Shown here piece by piece: positions 46,294 through 59,659 of a stretch of DNA of 64,000 bases. The DNA comes from Paraglaciecola chathamensis S18K6 (GTDB lineage: Bacteria; Pseudomonadota; Gammaproteobacteria; Enterobacterales; Alteromonadaceae), in assembly GCA_000314955.1 (NCBI GenBank), contig BAEM01000019.1, forward strand, positions 1 to 64,000, in the 5' to 3' direction. The notes below the pieces were generated by a model that was given only the letters and a program-made list of their open reading frames with translations, was not told the origin of the DNA and did no database searches. The position numbers and the translations under genes are program-made. Positions within the stretch are counted from its first letter, which is position 1. Every line of letters starts with the position of its first letter.

Positions 46294-46559
46294 CTCTACT
46301 CATCCTAAATTATTAAGCTGTGGGTACACGATATAAGGTTCGTCTCTACAAAGACAAATGAATTTTTAAATCGAGCTAATCGATAATAATAAACCTGAGC
46401 ATTATAGACCCAAGATCAATGGATTATCTTACAGGCAAATAATCATGTCTCAATGCAGCATAAACAGCATGATTTTTAGCTAACTCGAACCGACCACTTG
46501 AATTTCACCATGAACTGCCTTACTTACTATTCATTATTTCCTCGACAAAAGAGTTCATT

Positions 46560-48602
46560 ATGTCCCTAAGCCCGCTGCAAGATTTATCTGGATTACCGCG
46601 TTTTTCAGACATTACCCCGGATCAGATTCAGCCTAGCGTTGAACAAGCCATTGAAGATGCCAAAAAGACCATTGAAACCTTGCTTGCTCAGCCCAGTTAC
46701 ACCTGGGACAACTTTGCGGCTAAATTAGAAGACAAAGACGACGAACTTGGCCGTATGTGGTCGCCTGTATCGCATATGAACTCTGTGGTGAGCAATGATG
46801 AGCTACGTGAAGCGCACGACGCTTGCTTGCCATTATTGTCGGAATACGGCACTTGGGTTGGTCAACATAAAGGTTTATATCAAGCCTATCTACAGATTCA
46901 AAACAGCGCTGAATTCGCCGAGCTCGACGAAGCAAAACGCAAAGTGATTGACAACACAGTACGCGATTTTGAATTATCTGGCGTCGGCTTAGACGATGAC
47001 AAGAAGCAACGCTACGGCGAGATTAAAAGTCGCCTATCAGATTTATCTTCAACCTTTAGCAACAACGTAATGGACGCCACCTTAGGTTGGCAAAAGCACA
47101 TTACCGACGAGAAAGAGCTAGCCGGTTTACCTGAATCAGCATTAGCCGCGGCTAAGCAACTCGCCGAAAGTAAAGAGCTAGACGGATGGTTATTCACCCT
47201 TGATATCCCAAGCTATTTACCGGTAATGATGCATGCAGACAACCACCTACTGCGCGAAGAAATGTATCGCGCTTTCACCACACGCGCTTCCGATCAAGGG
47301 CCAAATGCCGGCAAATGGGATAATGGCCCGCTTATCGACGAAACCATGGCATTGCGCCAAGAATTGGCCGAACTGTTAGATTTCGCAAACTACGCCGAGC
47401 GCTCATTGGCCACTAAGATGGCCGAGTCGACCACACAGGTTAATGGTTTTTTACAAGACCTAGCTAAGCGTTCAAAGCCTCAAGCTCAGCAAGATCTGCA
47501 AGAGTTAACTGAATTCGCTAAAACTCAATTTGATATACCTGAGTTACAAGCCTGGGATTTAGCCTATTACAGCGAAAAACTCAAAGAGCAAAAATACGCT
47601 ATTTCAGACGAAGCGCTACGTCCTTATTTCCCTGCACATAAAGCAGTAGACGGCCTATTTGAGGTTGTTTCGCGTTTATATGGCTTAAACATCACCGAAC
47701 GCACTGGCGTTGACAATTGGCACAAAGATGTACGCTTTTTTGATATCAAAGATGCCAAAGGTGAGTTACGCGGAAGTTTTTACTTAGACTTGTATGCCCG
47801 TGAGCACAAACGTGGTGGTGCCTGGATGGACGAATGCCAAACACGCCGCGTAAAACCAGATGGTTCAGTGCAATTACCTGTAGCGTACCTAACCTGCAAT
47901 TTCAGTGGTCCTGTGGGTGATAAGCCTGCTTTGTTTACCCATGATGAAGTTATTACCTTGTTCCATGAATTTGGTCATGGCATTCACCACATGTTGACCC
48001 AAATTGATATTGCTGGCGTATCAGGCATCAATGGTGTGGCTTGGGATGCAGTAGAGTTACCCAGCCAATTTTTAGAGAACTGGTGCTGGCAGCCTGAAGC
48101 ATTAGCGTTTATATCAAGCCATTACGAAACGGGCGAGCCGTTACCGCAAGACTTGTTAGATAAAATGCTTGCGGCGCGTAACTTCCAGTCGGCCATGCAG
48201 ATGGTACGTCAGTTGGAATTCAGCATGTTCGATTTCAGCTTACACGAGCAATACAACGCTGAGCAGAAAACCTCGGTTCAGGCCTTATTAGACGACGTGC
48301 GCAGCCAAGTTTCTGTGGTAATTCCACCTGAGTTCAATCGCTTTCAGAATAGCTTTGGGCATATCTTTGCAGGGGGTTATGCCGCTGGATATTACAGCTA
48401 CAAATGGGCCGAAGTATTATCCTCAGACGCCTTTAGTCGTTTTGAAGAAGAAGGCATATTTAACCAACAAGTCGGCCAAGATTTCTTGAACAACATTCTA
48501 GAAAAAGGGGGCAGCAAAGAGCCAATGGAGCTATTTGTAGCATTTAGAGGCCGTGAGCCAAAAGTAGATGCCTTATTACGCCACAGCGGCATTGAAGGCT
48601 AA
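46560..48602 (+). CDS. prlC: oligopeptidase A
   Basis: This cytoplasmic M3-family zinc peptidase degrades short peptides, including signal peptides. The 680-residue length is typical; the zinc site HEFGH lies at about residues 469-473 (TLFHEFGHGIHHMLT), with the third ligand Glu in the following GVAWDAVELPSQF segment. It is divergent from gor and followed 31 bp later by a Tag-like glycosylase gene. Confidence 0.95.
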   Translation: MSLSPLQDLSGLPRFSDITPDQIQPSVEQAIEDAKKTIETLLAQPSYTWDNFAAKLEDKDDELGRMWSPVSHMNSVVSNDELREAHDACLPLLSEYGTWVGQHKGLYQAYLQIQNSAEFAELDEAKRKVIDNTVRDFELSGVGLDDDKKQRYGEIKSRLSDLSSTFSNNVMDATLGWQKHITDEKELAGLPESALAAAKQLAESKELDGWLFTLDIPSYLPVMMHADNHLLREEMYRAFTTRASDQGPNAGKWDNGPLIDETMALRQELAELLDFANYAERSLATKMAESTTQVNGFLQDLAKRSKPQAQQDLQELTEFAKTQFDIPELQAWDLAYYSEKLKEQKYAISDEALRPYFPAHKAVDGLFEVVSRLYGLNITERTGVDNWHKDVRFFDIKDAKGELRGSFYLDLYAREHKRGGAWMDECQTRRVKPDGSVQLPVAYLTCNFSGPVGDKPALFTHDEVITLFHEFGHGIHHMLTQIDIAGVSGINGVAWDAVELPSQFLENWCWQPEALAFISSHYETGEPLPQDLLDKMLAARNFQSAMQMVRQLEFSMFDFSLHEQYNAEQKTSVQALLDDVRSQVSVVIPPEFNRFQNSFGHIFAGGYAAGYYSYKWAEVLSSDAFSRFEEEGIFNQQVGQDFLNNILEKGGSKEPMELFVAFRGREPKVDALLRHSGIEG

Positions 48603-48633
48603 TCCCCAATCGATCTTTGAAATAGGAGTAAGG

Positions 48634-49341
48634 GTGAGCGACAACGTTTTAGCTAATTTAGAAGATTATCACGCGATTTATCAACGGGCATGCGAGCGCA
48701 AAGGCGGCCCTAATGCAGTAGAATCGTTACTCAGCGAGCCCTTATCTGATAACGCCATCGCCCATTTGGGCGATGATCGTTTTTTAGCAGAATTTAGCAA
48801 AAAAGTTTTTCAATCCGGTTTTGTGTGGCGAGTCGTTCGCAATAAATGGCCTGAATTCGAACGCTTGTTTTTCGAGTTTACAATCGACAAAGTCCTTATG
48901 ATGCCAGATGAAATGCTGGAAAAGCGCGCGCAAGACCCGGCAATCATCCGTAATTACAAGAAAGTCCAAACCATTCGCGAAAATGCCATCATGATCGATG
49001 CGGTTCGTCGTGAGCATGGCAGCTTTGCGCAGTTTGTCGCAAATTGGCCGGCTAACGATATTATTGGCTTGTGGGCATATTTAAAGAAACACGGCGCACG
49101 TTTAGGAGGCAACACAGGCCCCTACGCCCTGCGTGCGTTAGGTAAAGACACCTTTTTACTGACACGCGATATCACCAGCTACTTTACCCGTCGAGGTATT
49201 ATTTCTGGCGGTGTGAATTCCAAGCGCAGCTTAAACGCTATTCAAGCATCCTTTAATCAGTTACAAGAGCAAAGTGGCCGTTCGATGCAAGCCCTTAGTA
49301 TGTTGATTGCGTTCAGTGTTGGAGACAATTTAGCCAGCTGA
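48634..49341 (+). CDS. DNA-3-methyladenine glycosylase I-like protein
   Basis: The protein is 235 residues from GTG 48634, picked for the AGGAG ribosome site 5 bp upstream; the frame is open back into prlC. It resembles the Tag-type glycosylase family in its all-helical sequence (FLAEFSKKVFQSGFVWRVVRNKWPEFERLFFEF and RNYKKVQTIRENA), which excises alkylated bases from DNA. The four zinc-binding residues of classical Tag (Cys and His) are not obvious, so it may be a divergent branch. It probably shares a transcript with prlC. Confidence 0.7.
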   Translation: MSDNVLANLEDYHAIYQRACERKGGPNAVESLLSEPLSDNAIAHLGDDRFLAEFSKKVFQSGFVWRVVRNKWPEFERLFFEFTIDKVLMMPDEMLEKRAQDPAIIRNYKKVQTIRENAIMIDAVRREHGSFAQFVANWPANDIIGLWAYLKKHGARLGGNTGPYALRALGKDTFLLTRDITSYFTRRGIISGGVNSKRSLNAIQASFNQLQEQSGRSMQALSMLIAFSVGDNLAS

Positions 49342-49474
49342 TCTATCAGCGTTCTAGCCTCAAGTTATACCCTTTATTTTGTCGATTAATCTTTTGCGAC
49401 CGCTTACGTAATTTTTTTAGATTGGCACTGTGAATTTCGATACACTAGCCCTAAGAGTTTATTAAGGAATTGAC

Positions 49475-50275
49475 ATGAGCGTTAGCGAGCATCACGCAGG
49501 TACAGATACCAGCCACGAGCAAGCCCCTGAATCATCAGAAAAAACCCATTTTGGCTTTCAACAAGTAGATAAAAACGCCAAGGCATCTATGGTGGCTGAA
49601 GTGTTTCAATCAGTGGCAGCCAAATACGACATCATGAATGATGTTATGTCTATGGGTATTCATCGATTATGGAAACGCTTTACCATTGATTGCAGTGGTG
49701 CACGGGCTGGGCATAAGGTGCTCGATTTAGCCGGCGGTACAGGTGACTTAACCGCGAAGTTTTCGCGTATCGTAGGCGACAGTGGCGAAGTAGTGCTAGC
49801 TGATATCAATGACGCTATGCTGCGCGTAGGCCGTGATAAGCTACGAGATAAAGGCATTGTTAGCAATGTGAAATACGTGCAAGCCAATGCAGAAGCCTTG
49901 CCCTTTCCTGACAACAGTTTCGATATCATTACCATTGCCTTCGGCCTGCGTAATGTGACCGATAAAGATAAAGCGCTAAAATCCATGTACCGGGTGTTAA
50001 AGCCAGGTGGGCGCTTGCTCGTGCTAGAGTTCTCTAAACCCACCAGTGACGCTTTAAACAAAGTATATGATGCTTATTCATTTCATTTGCTACCTAAAAT
50101 CGGTGAACTGGTGGCCAAAGACGGTGACAGCTACAAATATTTGGCAGAATCAATTCGCATGCATCCTGAACAAGACGTACTGAAAGAAATGATGCAAGAC
50201 GCAGGGTTTGAGCAAGTCACCTACCACAATCTAACCGGTGGTATTGTTGCCTTGCACCGCGGGTTTAAGTTTTAA
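49475..50275 (+). CDS. ubiE: ubiquinone/menaquinone C-methyltransferase
   Basis: UbiE methylates the quinone ring in ubiquinone and menaquinone synthesis. The 266-residue SAM-dependent enzyme has a polar 30-residue N-terminal extension, then [26 protein letters not shown], the SAM motif [12 protein letters not shown] and [17 protein letters not shown], all typical. Its stop codon (TAA) abuts the ATG of ubiJ, so the two are tightly coupled. Confidence 0.96.
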   Translation: MSVSEHHAGTDTSHEQAPESSEKTHFGFQQVDKNAKASMVAEVFQSVAAKYDIMNDVMSMGIHRLWKRFTIDCSGARAGHKVLDLAGGTGDLTAKFSRIVGDSGEVVLADINDAMLRVGRDKLRDKGIVSNVKYVQANAEALPFPDNSFDIITIAFGLRNVTDKDKALKSMYRVLKPGGRLLVLEFSKPTSDALNKVYDAYSFHLLPKIGELVAKDGDSYKYLAESIRMHPEQDVLKEMMQDAGFEQVTYHNLTGGIVALHRGFKF

Positions 50276-50929
50276 ATGTTAGTCGGGCAATTATTAAGCG
50301 CGGGCGTTGAGTTAACCCTTAACCAACTTTTGCAGCTCGACCCTGATTGCAAGCCTCGCTTGAAAAAGCTCGCAGGCAAGCAACTACAGGTCAGCATTAA
50401 TGAGCTGCCATGGTCTTTACTGTTTATCTTTTCTGAGCAAATCGATGTCAGTGCACTGCCAGCGACAAACGAGGATCAGTCAAGTGAAGCACAAGCCGAG
50501 TCCTCGGCAGATTGTCATATTACGCTTAGCCTAAGCACCCTAGGTGAGTTAAGTGATAGCAGTAAAATCAGTCAGCTTATTCAACAAGGAAAGCTGGACT
50601 TAGACGGCGATATCAATGTTGCTCAAGGGTTCAGTAACCTGATGAAAGAGTTGGATATTGACTGGGAAGAACAGCTATCAAAGTACACTGGGGATGTGGT
50701 TGCCCACCAAACATTTAGTAGCGTAAAAGCGTTTTTTAACACTGCCCAGCAAGAAGTCGAGAAACTAGCTGACCAGCTCAGCACTCACTTAACCCAACCA
50801 GACGCCGTAGCGGTTAGCGAAATCGAAGTTGCAGATTTTTGCGATCAGGTAAACACCTTGCGCAGTGCTAGCGACAGACTAGAAGCCCGCATCGACCAAT
50901 TAATTGCCTTACAACAGGATGACTCTTAA
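50276..50929 (+). CDS. ubiJ: ubiquinone biosynthesis accessory factor UbiJ
   Basis: UbiJ is a lipid-binding SCP2-domain factor of the ubiquinone complex. The 217-residue protein has an N-terminal SCP2-like region (about residues 15-110), the DGDINVAQGFSNLMKELDIDWEEQLSKYTGD segment typical of the family, and a C-terminal helical part. It starts directly at the ubiE stop and is followed 3 bp later by ubiB. Confidence 0.9.
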   Translation: MLVGQLLSAGVELTLNQLLQLDPDCKPRLKKLAGKQLQVSINELPWSLLFIFSEQIDVSALPATNEDQSSEAQAESSADCHITLSLSTLGELSDSSKISQLIQQGKLDLDGDINVAQGFSNLMKELDIDWEEQLSKYTGDVVAHQTFSSVKAFFNTAQQEVEKLADQLSTHLTQPDAVAVSEIEVADFCDQVNTLRSASDRLEARIDQLIALQQDDS

Positions 50930-50932
50930 CCC

Positions 50933-52567
50933 GTGCGGATCCTTCGTTTATACCAAATCAATAAAGTATTTTTACAACACGGCCTAGATGAACTTATCCC
51001 AGAAAAATGGCTACCTTGGTATGCCAAATTAGGTCGATTTGGCTTTTTCTGGCTGCGTAATAAACATAAAGACAAATCACAAGGCACACGTATTCGTCTT
51101 GCGCTGCAATCTCTTGGCCCTGTTTTTATTAAGTTCGGCCAGATGTTGTCCACTCGCAAAGACTTGCTCAGTCAAGACATAGCGAACGAACTGGCTATTC
51201 TGCAAGACCAAGTCGCGCCTTTTGACAGTGAAGTGGCCCAGCAAATTATTCGCCATGCATTAGGCGTGAGTGACCTAAAAGAAGTATTTAGCGAGTTTGA
51301 CGCCACGCCTTTGGCTTCTGCGTCTATTGCCCAGGTGCATGCAGCCAAACTAATTGGTCACAGTGAAGAAGTCATCGTTAAAGTCATACGCCCAAATATC
51401 GGCTCGGCTATTCATGCTGATATTCAGTTAATGCGCACATTTGCGAATGCGCTGCAAAAATTGCTGCCTGACGGTAAGCGTCTGCGCCCAGTCGAGGTGG
51501 TTGCTGAGTATGAAAAAACCATAGTCGGCGAACTCGACTTACTCAACGAAGCGGCGAACGGTATTCAGTTCAAGCGTAATTTTGAAAACTCTGACGCCTT
51601 ATATGTACCCCATATATACAGTGATTATTGCCATGCTAACGTGATGGTCATGGAGCGCATTTATGGTACGCCAATTTCGGATGTGGCGACCTTAGAAGCC
51701 CGTGGCACCAATATGAAAAAGCTTGCCGAGCGCGGTGTTGAAGTATTTTTTACCCAAGTATTCAGAGACAGCTTCTTTCACGCCGATATGCACCCTGGCA
51801 ATATATTTGTTGCCCTTGATAACCCTGACGATCCCCAGTACATCACCATAGATTACGGGATTGTCGGTACGCTAAACAGTGAAGATAAACGTTATTTAGC
51901 AGAAAACTTTATCGCCTTTTTTAATCGTAATTACCGCAAAGTGGCAGAGTTACATGTGGACTCTGGCTGGGTACCAAGCACCACTAGTATTGATGAATTC
52001 GAAGCGTCGATTCGCAGAGTGTGTGAGCCTATTTTCCAAAAGCCGCTGGCCGAAATTGAATTTAGTAATGTGTTGCTGCAACTGTTTAATACTGCACGGC
52101 GCTTTAACATGATTATTCAACCGCAATTAGTGCTGTTGCAAAAAACCTTGTTATACATCGAAGGGTTGGGCCGTCAGCTGTATCCCCAGCTAGATTTGTG
52201 GCAAACCGCTAAGCCATTTTTAGAAAACTGGATGCGCGAACAAATTGGTGTAAAAGCCATGTACAACAAGGTATCAGCGAATCTGCCATTCTGGTCGGAA
52301 AAACTGCCTGAAATACCTGATTTGCTATATGACTCAATGCGCCAAATCAGGCGTTATCCTGAGCAGCAAAAATTGCAGTTTGAAAAGCAGCAATGGCATG
52401 TTAAACAACAACAAAGACGCTTGGTTTTCACCATCATAGGCGCGACGTTACTGGTGGTATCAAGTGTTATGCCTATCTATATTTACCAGTGGTGGGTGCC
52501 CGCGGGCGTGGCAACAGCTGGTATCGTAAGTTGGCTTATTGCTTGGCGCTGTAGAGTGGCTGAGTAA
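50933..52567 (+). CDS. ubiB: ubiquinone biosynthesis kinase-like protein UbiB
   Basis: UbiB is an atypical ABC1/ADCK-type kinase-like ATPase needed for ubiquinone assembly. The 544-residue protein has the KxGQ motif ([15 protein letters not shown]), an Ala-rich loop [21 protein letters not shown] and IDYGIVG, and two C-terminal membrane helices (about residues 497-540). The start is GTG 50933, 3 bp after ubiJ. It ends the ubiEJB unit. Confidence 0.95.
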   Translation: MRILRLYQINKVFLQHGLDELIPEKWLPWYAKLGRFGFFWLRNKHKDKSQGTRIRLALQSLGPVFIKFGQMLSTRKDLLSQDIANELAILQDQVAPFDSEVAQQIIRHALGVSDLKEVFSEFDATPLASASIAQVHAAKLIGHSEEVIVKVIRPNIGSAIHADIQLMRTFANALQKLLPDGKRLRPVEVVAEYEKTIVGELDLLNEAANGIQFKRNFENSDALYVPHIYSDYCHANVMVMERIYGTPISDVATLEARGTNMKKLAERGVEVFFTQVFRDSFFHADMHPGNIFVALDNPDDPQYITIDYGIVGTLNSEDKRYLAENFIAFFNRNYRKVAELHVDSGWVPSTTSIDEFEASIRRVCEPIFQKPLAEIEFSNVLLQLFNTARRFNMIIQPQLVLLQKTLLYIEGLGRQLYPQLDLWQTAKPFLENWMREQIGVKAMYNKVSANLPFWSEKLPEIPDLLYDSMRQIRRYPEQQKLQFEKQQWHVKQQQRRLVFTIIGATLLVVSSVMPIYIYQWWVPAGVATAGIVSWLIAWRCRVAE

Positions 52568-52573
52568 CCTTTT

Positions 52574-52597
52574 GGCGCACTTTTTTAGTGGTGCGCC
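52574..52597. terminator. hairpin between ubiB and a convergent gene
   Basis: GGCGCAC pairs with GTGCGCC around a T-rich loop, 6 bp after ubiB and 17 bp before the opposing gene ends. It lacks a U-run, so termination is only likely by position. Confidence 0.4.
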
Positions 52598-52614
52598 CTA
52601 TTACGCGAGCCTGA

Positions 52615-53556
52615 TTAAGTGTGCCCGAAAAATCCTTCAACACGTAACGCTAAACCGTATGAGGGTGAAAAATGTTCATCTCTGCGCCACAAAATGAAAG
52701 GTTCAACTTCGTAGAATAGCCACTCACGCAGGGCGTTTTGCCGCCAGCGCATACTCACATAGTGCTCGTTTAACTGATAGTTGGGCTGACTTAAGCCCTC
52801 GATATAATAGCCACTGATAATGGCGGTTTTTCGATCAAACTGATGCAAACTCTGCCAGCTATGGCGCCATAACCAGTCTTTGGTTCGATCCCGGTAATAA
52901 AAGTTGTTATCGAAACGGTATAAAGTGTCAGCATTGGCACTGTAATCAAACTTTGTTGAAAAATGACTGCCAAAGCCATCGTCACTGTAATAGTAAATGG
53001 AGCCTTCAATACGCAGTAGCGCATCGGGCGTGAGCGAATAATGATTGCGATAACGACTTTTAACGTAGGTTTGCAGCCCCCGACCAAAGCCGATACGATG
53101 AGAAAATCCGCTGTTAGGTCGTGAGCGCCAGCGAAGTGCTAAATTGAGCCGATCTGAATCGCCAAAGCTATCATCGCGGCCTAAACGCTCGTTGCCTAGC
53201 GCGACTTCATCGTCATAATCTGACAGTACTATGTCTAAACGGTTTTTTAGATTAGGTAAGCGTACTCTTACCCGAAAACGATTTTGAAATTGGTTCAATT
53301 CACGAGTACGTGGTTCCCAACCAAGGCGAATTCGCGCTTCGGCTTGCGCAACTTCTTGATGCATTACCCCGTCTAAGAAAAAGAAATCATCAAACCATAT
53401 CGCAGTATCCTGCACTGATTGTGCAATATTTTTATGCATATCATCCAGCCAGGGAAATTGCTTATCCTGCTGTGGAGGTTGTCCCTGCTCGTTTTCCTGC
53501 CCTTGACAGTGGGATGCACTTAGCAGCAACAGCAAAAAAACGTGTTTGATTTTCAA
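52615..53556 (-). CDS. putative outer-membrane beta-barrel protein, uncharacterised
   Basis: This 313-residue protein starts at TTG 53556, with AGGGAG 7 bp upstream. It has a signal peptide (about residues 1-18), a Gln/Glu-rich stretch and then alternating aromatic and polar residues in many short strands (FRVRVRLPNL, LNLALRWRSR, SIYYYSDDGFG, YYIEGLSQPNYQ, YVSMRWRQ), which suggests an outer-membrane barrel. I recognise no family. It is transcribed against, and inserted between, ubiB and tatA, which are adjacent in E. coli. Confidence 0.65.
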   Translation of the reverse strand: MKIKHVFLLLLLSASHCQGQENEQGQPPQQDKQFPWLDDMHKNIAQSVQDTAIWFDDFFFLDGVMHQEVAQAEARIRLGWEPRTRELNQFQNRFRVRVRLPNLKNRLDIVLSDYDDEVALGNERLGRDDSFGDSDRLNLALRWRSRPNSGFSHRIGFGRGLQTYVKSRYRNHYSLTPDALLRIEGSIYYYSDDGFGSHFSTKFDYSANADTLYRFDNNFYYRDRTKDWLWRHSWQSLHQFDRKTAIISGYYIEGLSQPNYQLNEHYVSMRWRQNALREWLFYEVEPFILWRRDEHFSPSYGLALRVEGFFGHT

Positions 53557-53675
53557 TACCGCACTCCCTGTTTCTAGTCACTATTACTGTGCATTGAAAT
53601 GTTTGCTTAATCAAATCCAGTGACCTTTTTAATTTGCTACGTATAATGGGTCCAAACATTTAATAGGAGTGTGTT

Positions 53676-53930
53676 ATGTTCGGTATTAGCCCAATGCAGT
53701 TAATCATTATTTTGGTGATCGTTGTTTTACTTTTCGGCACTAAAAAACTTCGTAATATGGGCGGAGATTTAGGTTCTGCGGTAAAAGGATTTAAGAAAGC
53801 AGTTTCAGATGATGACAAGGATGCGGATTTCAAAGCCGATGATAAAGTCGAAGATAACAGCAAAAATAACGAGCAAACTGTTCAACAGAATGTCAAAAGT
53901 GAATCAGACACTAAGACAAAAAGTGAGTAA
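53676..53930 (+). CDS. tatA: twin-arginine translocase subunit TatA
   Basis: TatA multimers form the pore for folded Tat substrates. The 84-residue protein has the [41 protein letters not shown] core, with an N-terminal membrane helix and an amphipathic helix, and a charged tail. It opens the tatABC operon after AGGAG and supports export of the Tat-signal LD-carboxypeptidase encoded at 11623. Confidence 0.96.
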   Translation: MFGISPMQLIIILVIVVLLFGTKKLRNMGGDLGSAVKGFKKAVSDDDKDADFKADDKVEDNSKNNEQTVQQNVKSESDTKTKSE

Positions 53931-53944
53931 CGCGAGCATTATCC

Positions 53945-54244
53945 ATGTTTGATATCGGCTTTTTAGAATTATTAGTCATAGGCGTTGTTGCATTGCTGGT
54001 GCTTGGCCCAGAACGTTTGCCCGGTGCAATTCGTTCAACCATGCGTACCGTGCGAAGTGTTAAAAGCATGGCCACGGGTTTTCGTCAGGAAGTGGAGCAA
54101 CAATTTAAAATTCACGAACTGCATGAAAACTTGAAAAAAGCTGAGCAGCAAGGTCTCGAAAACTTATCTCCCGAGCTGCAAAAATCCGTGGATGAACTGC
54201 GAGATGCAGCGAAATCTGTTCAAAAACCATACGAAAAAAAGTAG
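53945..54244 (+). CDS. tatB: twin-arginine translocase subunit TatB
   Basis: TatB with TatC recognises Tat signal peptides. The 99-residue protein has the [30 protein letters not shown] start and a long amphipathic helix, typical of TatB but shorter than E. coli TatB (171 residues). It lies 14 bp after tatA. Confidence 0.95.
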   Translation: MFDIGFLELLVIGVVALLVLGPERLPGAIRSTMRTVRSVKSMATGFRQEVEQQFKIHELHENLKKAEQQGLENLSPELQKSVDELRDAAKSVQKPYEKK

Positions 54245-54250
54245 TCACGG

Positions 54251-55045
54251 ATGTCAGATCCTAATAGCTTAATTGCCCACTTAATTGAATTACGTGGCAG
54301 AGTGTTAAAAGCGGTACTTAGTGTGTTTGTGGTGTTTCTTTGCTTGGTTTATTTTGCCCAAGACTTATACCACTGGCTTGCTACCCCGTTATTAGAAACC
54401 CTTCCAGACCAAGCAGAAATGATTGCCACAGACGTTGCATCACCATTTTTCGCTCCCTTTAAACTGACCTTGGTACTGTCATTTTTTATCGCTATTCCGG
54501 TGGTGCTGTACCAGGTTTGGGCCTTTATTGCGCCTGGTTTGTATCGAAATGAAAAGCGCTTAGTCGCACCGCTACTGTTCTCAAGTACCTTGTTGTTCTA
54601 TTCAGGCATGGCATTCGCTTACTATGTGGTGTTTCCTCTGGCATTCGCCTTTTTCACCGGAGTCGCGCCTGAAGGCGTCACGATCAATACCGATATCAGT
54701 AGCTATCTTGATTTTGTACTTAAGATATTCTTTGCCTTTGGTTTGTCGTTTGAGATCCCTGTGGCGATTGTACTGATGTGCTGGACAGGCGTGAGCACGC
54801 CAGACTCTTTGCGTGCAAAGCGCCCTTACGTCATCGTCGGTGTATTTACCCTAGGCATGCTGTTAACCCCGCCTGATATTATCTCGCAAACATTACTCGC
54901 TATACCTATGTGGATTCTGTTCGAAGTCGGTATCTTAGTGGGTAGCATGTATGCCAAGCCCAGTAACGATACTGACGAAAACGAGCTTAAAGAAGACGAG
55001 CCAAAAGGCAGCAAACAAAAAGAAAACGAACAGGAGCAGTCATGA
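54251..55045 (+). CDS. tatC: twin-arginine translocase subunit TatC
   Basis: TatC is the six-helix receptor for twin-arginine signal peptides. The 264-residue protein has the [15 protein letters not shown] start, [17 protein letters not shown] loop and [15 protein letters not shown] segment typical of the family, and a charged Glu/Lys-rich tail. Its stop overlaps the next gene by 4 bp. Confidence 0.96.
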   Translation: MSDPNSLIAHLIELRGRVLKAVLSVFVVFLCLVYFAQDLYHWLATPLLETLPDQAEMIATDVASPFFAPFKLTLVLSFFIAIPVVLYQVWAFIAPGLYRNEKRLVAPLLFSSTLLFYSGMAFAYYVVFPLAFAFFTGVAPEGVTINTDISSYLDFVLKIFFAFGLSFEIPVAIVLMCWTGVSTPDSLRAKRPYVIVGVFTLGMLLTPPDIISQTLLAIPMWILFEVGILVGSMYAKPSNDTDENELKEDEPKGSKQKENEQEQS

Positions 55046-55572
55046 AACATTTCCTTATCGGTCTCACTATTTTTATTAGCGGTTTCTCTAGTGCTCAAGC
55101 ACAAAGCTTAATCAGCGAATTACAAGCTTGCCGTGCAGAAACGAACAGTACTGCTCGCCTAGCGTGTTACGACAACTTGCCGCCAACTAGCGCTCCTCAG
55201 CAGGCAGTAAAAAAAGCCCAAGATCAGCTCGCTTCAAGCAAATCCGCTCCCGCAGTTACGCACAAAGCAAAGCAGGCTCCTCAGCCTGAAGCGAGCCGTG
55301 AAAACCAAGTGAAAAACTTTGGTTTAGATAAGGTGATCGAACCAAAAGATAAAGTTGAAAAAATAACCTCGGTCATTAGCGCTATCCAAAAGACCCCTTA
55401 TGGAAAACTGATTGTTACCTTAGAATCAGGGCAAGTCTGGCGTCAAACCAATAACACCACGTTACGCCTGAAACCGGGGCAAGAGGTATATGTTGAAGAG
55501 GGCGCACTTGGCTCATACTTTTTAGGTAAAGAATCGAGTAACAAACGCATTAGAGTGAAGCGGTCCCAATAG
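55042..55572 (+). CDS. uncharacterised secreted protein inserted between tatC and tatD
   Basis: This 176-residue protein has a signal peptide ending AQAQ (about residues 1-21) and then [25 protein letters not shown], a Cys pair pattern also seen in some VasI-like and other small periplasmic proteins. A Lys/Pro linker precedes a C-terminal part ([28 protein letters not shown]) that looks like an OB- or beta-rich domain. It is coupled to tatC by a 4-bp overlap and followed 1 bp later by tatD. No function is known to me. Confidence 0.72.
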   Translation: MKHFLIGLTIFISGFSSAQAQSLISELQACRAETNSTARLACYDNLPPTSAPQQAVKKAQDQLASSKSAPAVTHKAKQAPQPEASRENQVKNFGLDKVIEPKDKVEKITSVISAIQKTPYGKLIVTLESGQVWRQTNNTTLRLKPGQEVYVEEGALGSYFLGKESSNKRIRVKRSQ

Positions 55573-55573
55573 C

Positions 55574-56362
55574 ATGCAGTGGTTTGATGTTGGTGTAAAC
55601 GTACCAAGTGATGAAGGCGAGTTATCGCCAATGCTAACGCGCGCCGCTGAGGCAGGCGTAGCGCAAATTATGCTAACCGGTACGGATGTCGCCATCAGTC
55701 ATCAAGCCGCGAAACTTGCTGATGCCTATCCTGATCAAGTTTTCAGCACCGCTGGCATTCATCCACACTATGCACAGCACGCCCCTCAAGATTACCGCGA
55801 ACAAATTACAACCCTCAGTAAACAACCTCAAGTGTTAGCCATTGGCGAATGCGGTTTAGACTTCAATCGTGATTTTTCACCACGAGATACACAATTAGCT
55901 GTGTTCGAGGCGCAATTGGTCCTTGCTTGTGAAACCGGGTTACCGGTTTTTTTACATGAGCGCGATGCATTTGAGGCGCAATACCAGTTACTACAAAAAT
56001 ATCATCAGCATTTAAGCGGCGCCTTAGTACACTGCTTTACCGGCAATACCGAACAAATGCAGGCTTACTTAGCATTAGGCTGCTATATCGGCATTACTGG
56101 CTGGGTAACCGATGAGAAGCGTGGTAGCGACTTGAGAGCCGCTGTTGCGCACCTGCCGTTAGAGCGATTAATTCTCGAGACCGACGCCCCCTATTTGAAA
56201 CCGAAAAAACTTGGCAGCGACAAAGTCCCTGGGGTTAAGCAAAATGAGCCTTGTTACTTACCTGTAATAGCTAAAGCCCTTAGCGACCTTATGCAAACGC
56301 CGATTGAGTCCCTTTCTTTGCACAGCAAACGCAATACTCAGCGTTTATTAGCGTTGAGCTAA
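55574..56362 (+). CDS. tatD: TatD family metal-dependent deoxyribonuclease
   Basis: TatD is a cytoplasmic metal-dependent nuclease with roles in DNA quality control. The 262-residue TIM-barrel protein has WFDVGVNV at the N terminus (the His-X-His of YcfH-type enzymes is replaced, as usual for TatD), AIGECGLDFNRD, FLHERDAF, LVHCFTG and LILETDAPYL. It starts 1 bp after the preceding gene in the tat operon. Confidence 0.93.
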   Translation: MQWFDVGVNVPSDEGELSPMLTRAAEAGVAQIMLTGTDVAISHQAAKLADAYPDQVFSTAGIHPHYAQHAPQDYREQITTLSKQPQVLAIGECGLDFNRDFSPRDTQLAVFEAQLVLACETGLPVFLHERDAFEAQYQLLQKYHQHLSGALVHCFTGNTEQMQAYLALGCYIGITGWVTDEKRGSDLRAAVAHLPLERLILETDAPYLKPKKLGSDKVPGVKQNEPCYLPVIAKALSDLMQTPIESLSLHSKRNTQRLLALS

Positions 56363-56368
56363 ATAAAG

Positions 56369-59312
<2,944 letters not shown>

Positions 59313-59360
59313 TACTTGTGAGATATTGATACAGGCGCTGACAAGTTTGTCAGCGTTTTT

Positions 59361-59626
59361 ATACCAATCCGCATTAATAAGTGACCGTCTCAGAATGCAT
59401 CCAGCGGTTTTTGATTAAGGCGTCGCTATGTAGTAATGGTTGTTCCCTTTGAAATAGTGAGAACGCAGAGCAAAAGCCGCTGGGGCATTCCTTGCAGGCG
59501 AGTTTTAAAAGGGCTTACACTGCTTTGCATGACTTCGAAAGAGAACAACTATTCATTCAGTCATGCGCCTTGTTTAAGCCCTTTTAAACTCTCGCTGAGT
59601 GATCACTTATTAACGTGGAATGGTAT
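59361..59626 (+). mobile_element. MITE-like element, full copy 2 (266 bp)
   Basis: This copy is inverted relative to the one at 32094 and about 96% identical, with one 1-bp indel and about ten other changes. It has 24-bp imperfect inverted ends and two hairpins: GAATGC...CCAGCGG (59393-59407) with CCGCTGG...GCATTC (59477-59490), and a 20-bp stem 59498-59517 with 59575-59595 enclosing GCATGACT/AGTCATGC. It lies between hemB and ppx and may end their transcripts. Confidence 0.87.
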
Positions 59627-59659
59627 TAAAGGCATACGGGTAACATTTGTTACGTCTCA

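Noticed and set aside
46490-46559. CTTGAA before prlC as a heat-shock promoter
   Set aside because: E. coli prlC is heat-inducible, but no CCCCAT-like -10 box lies 13-15 bp downstream of this motif.
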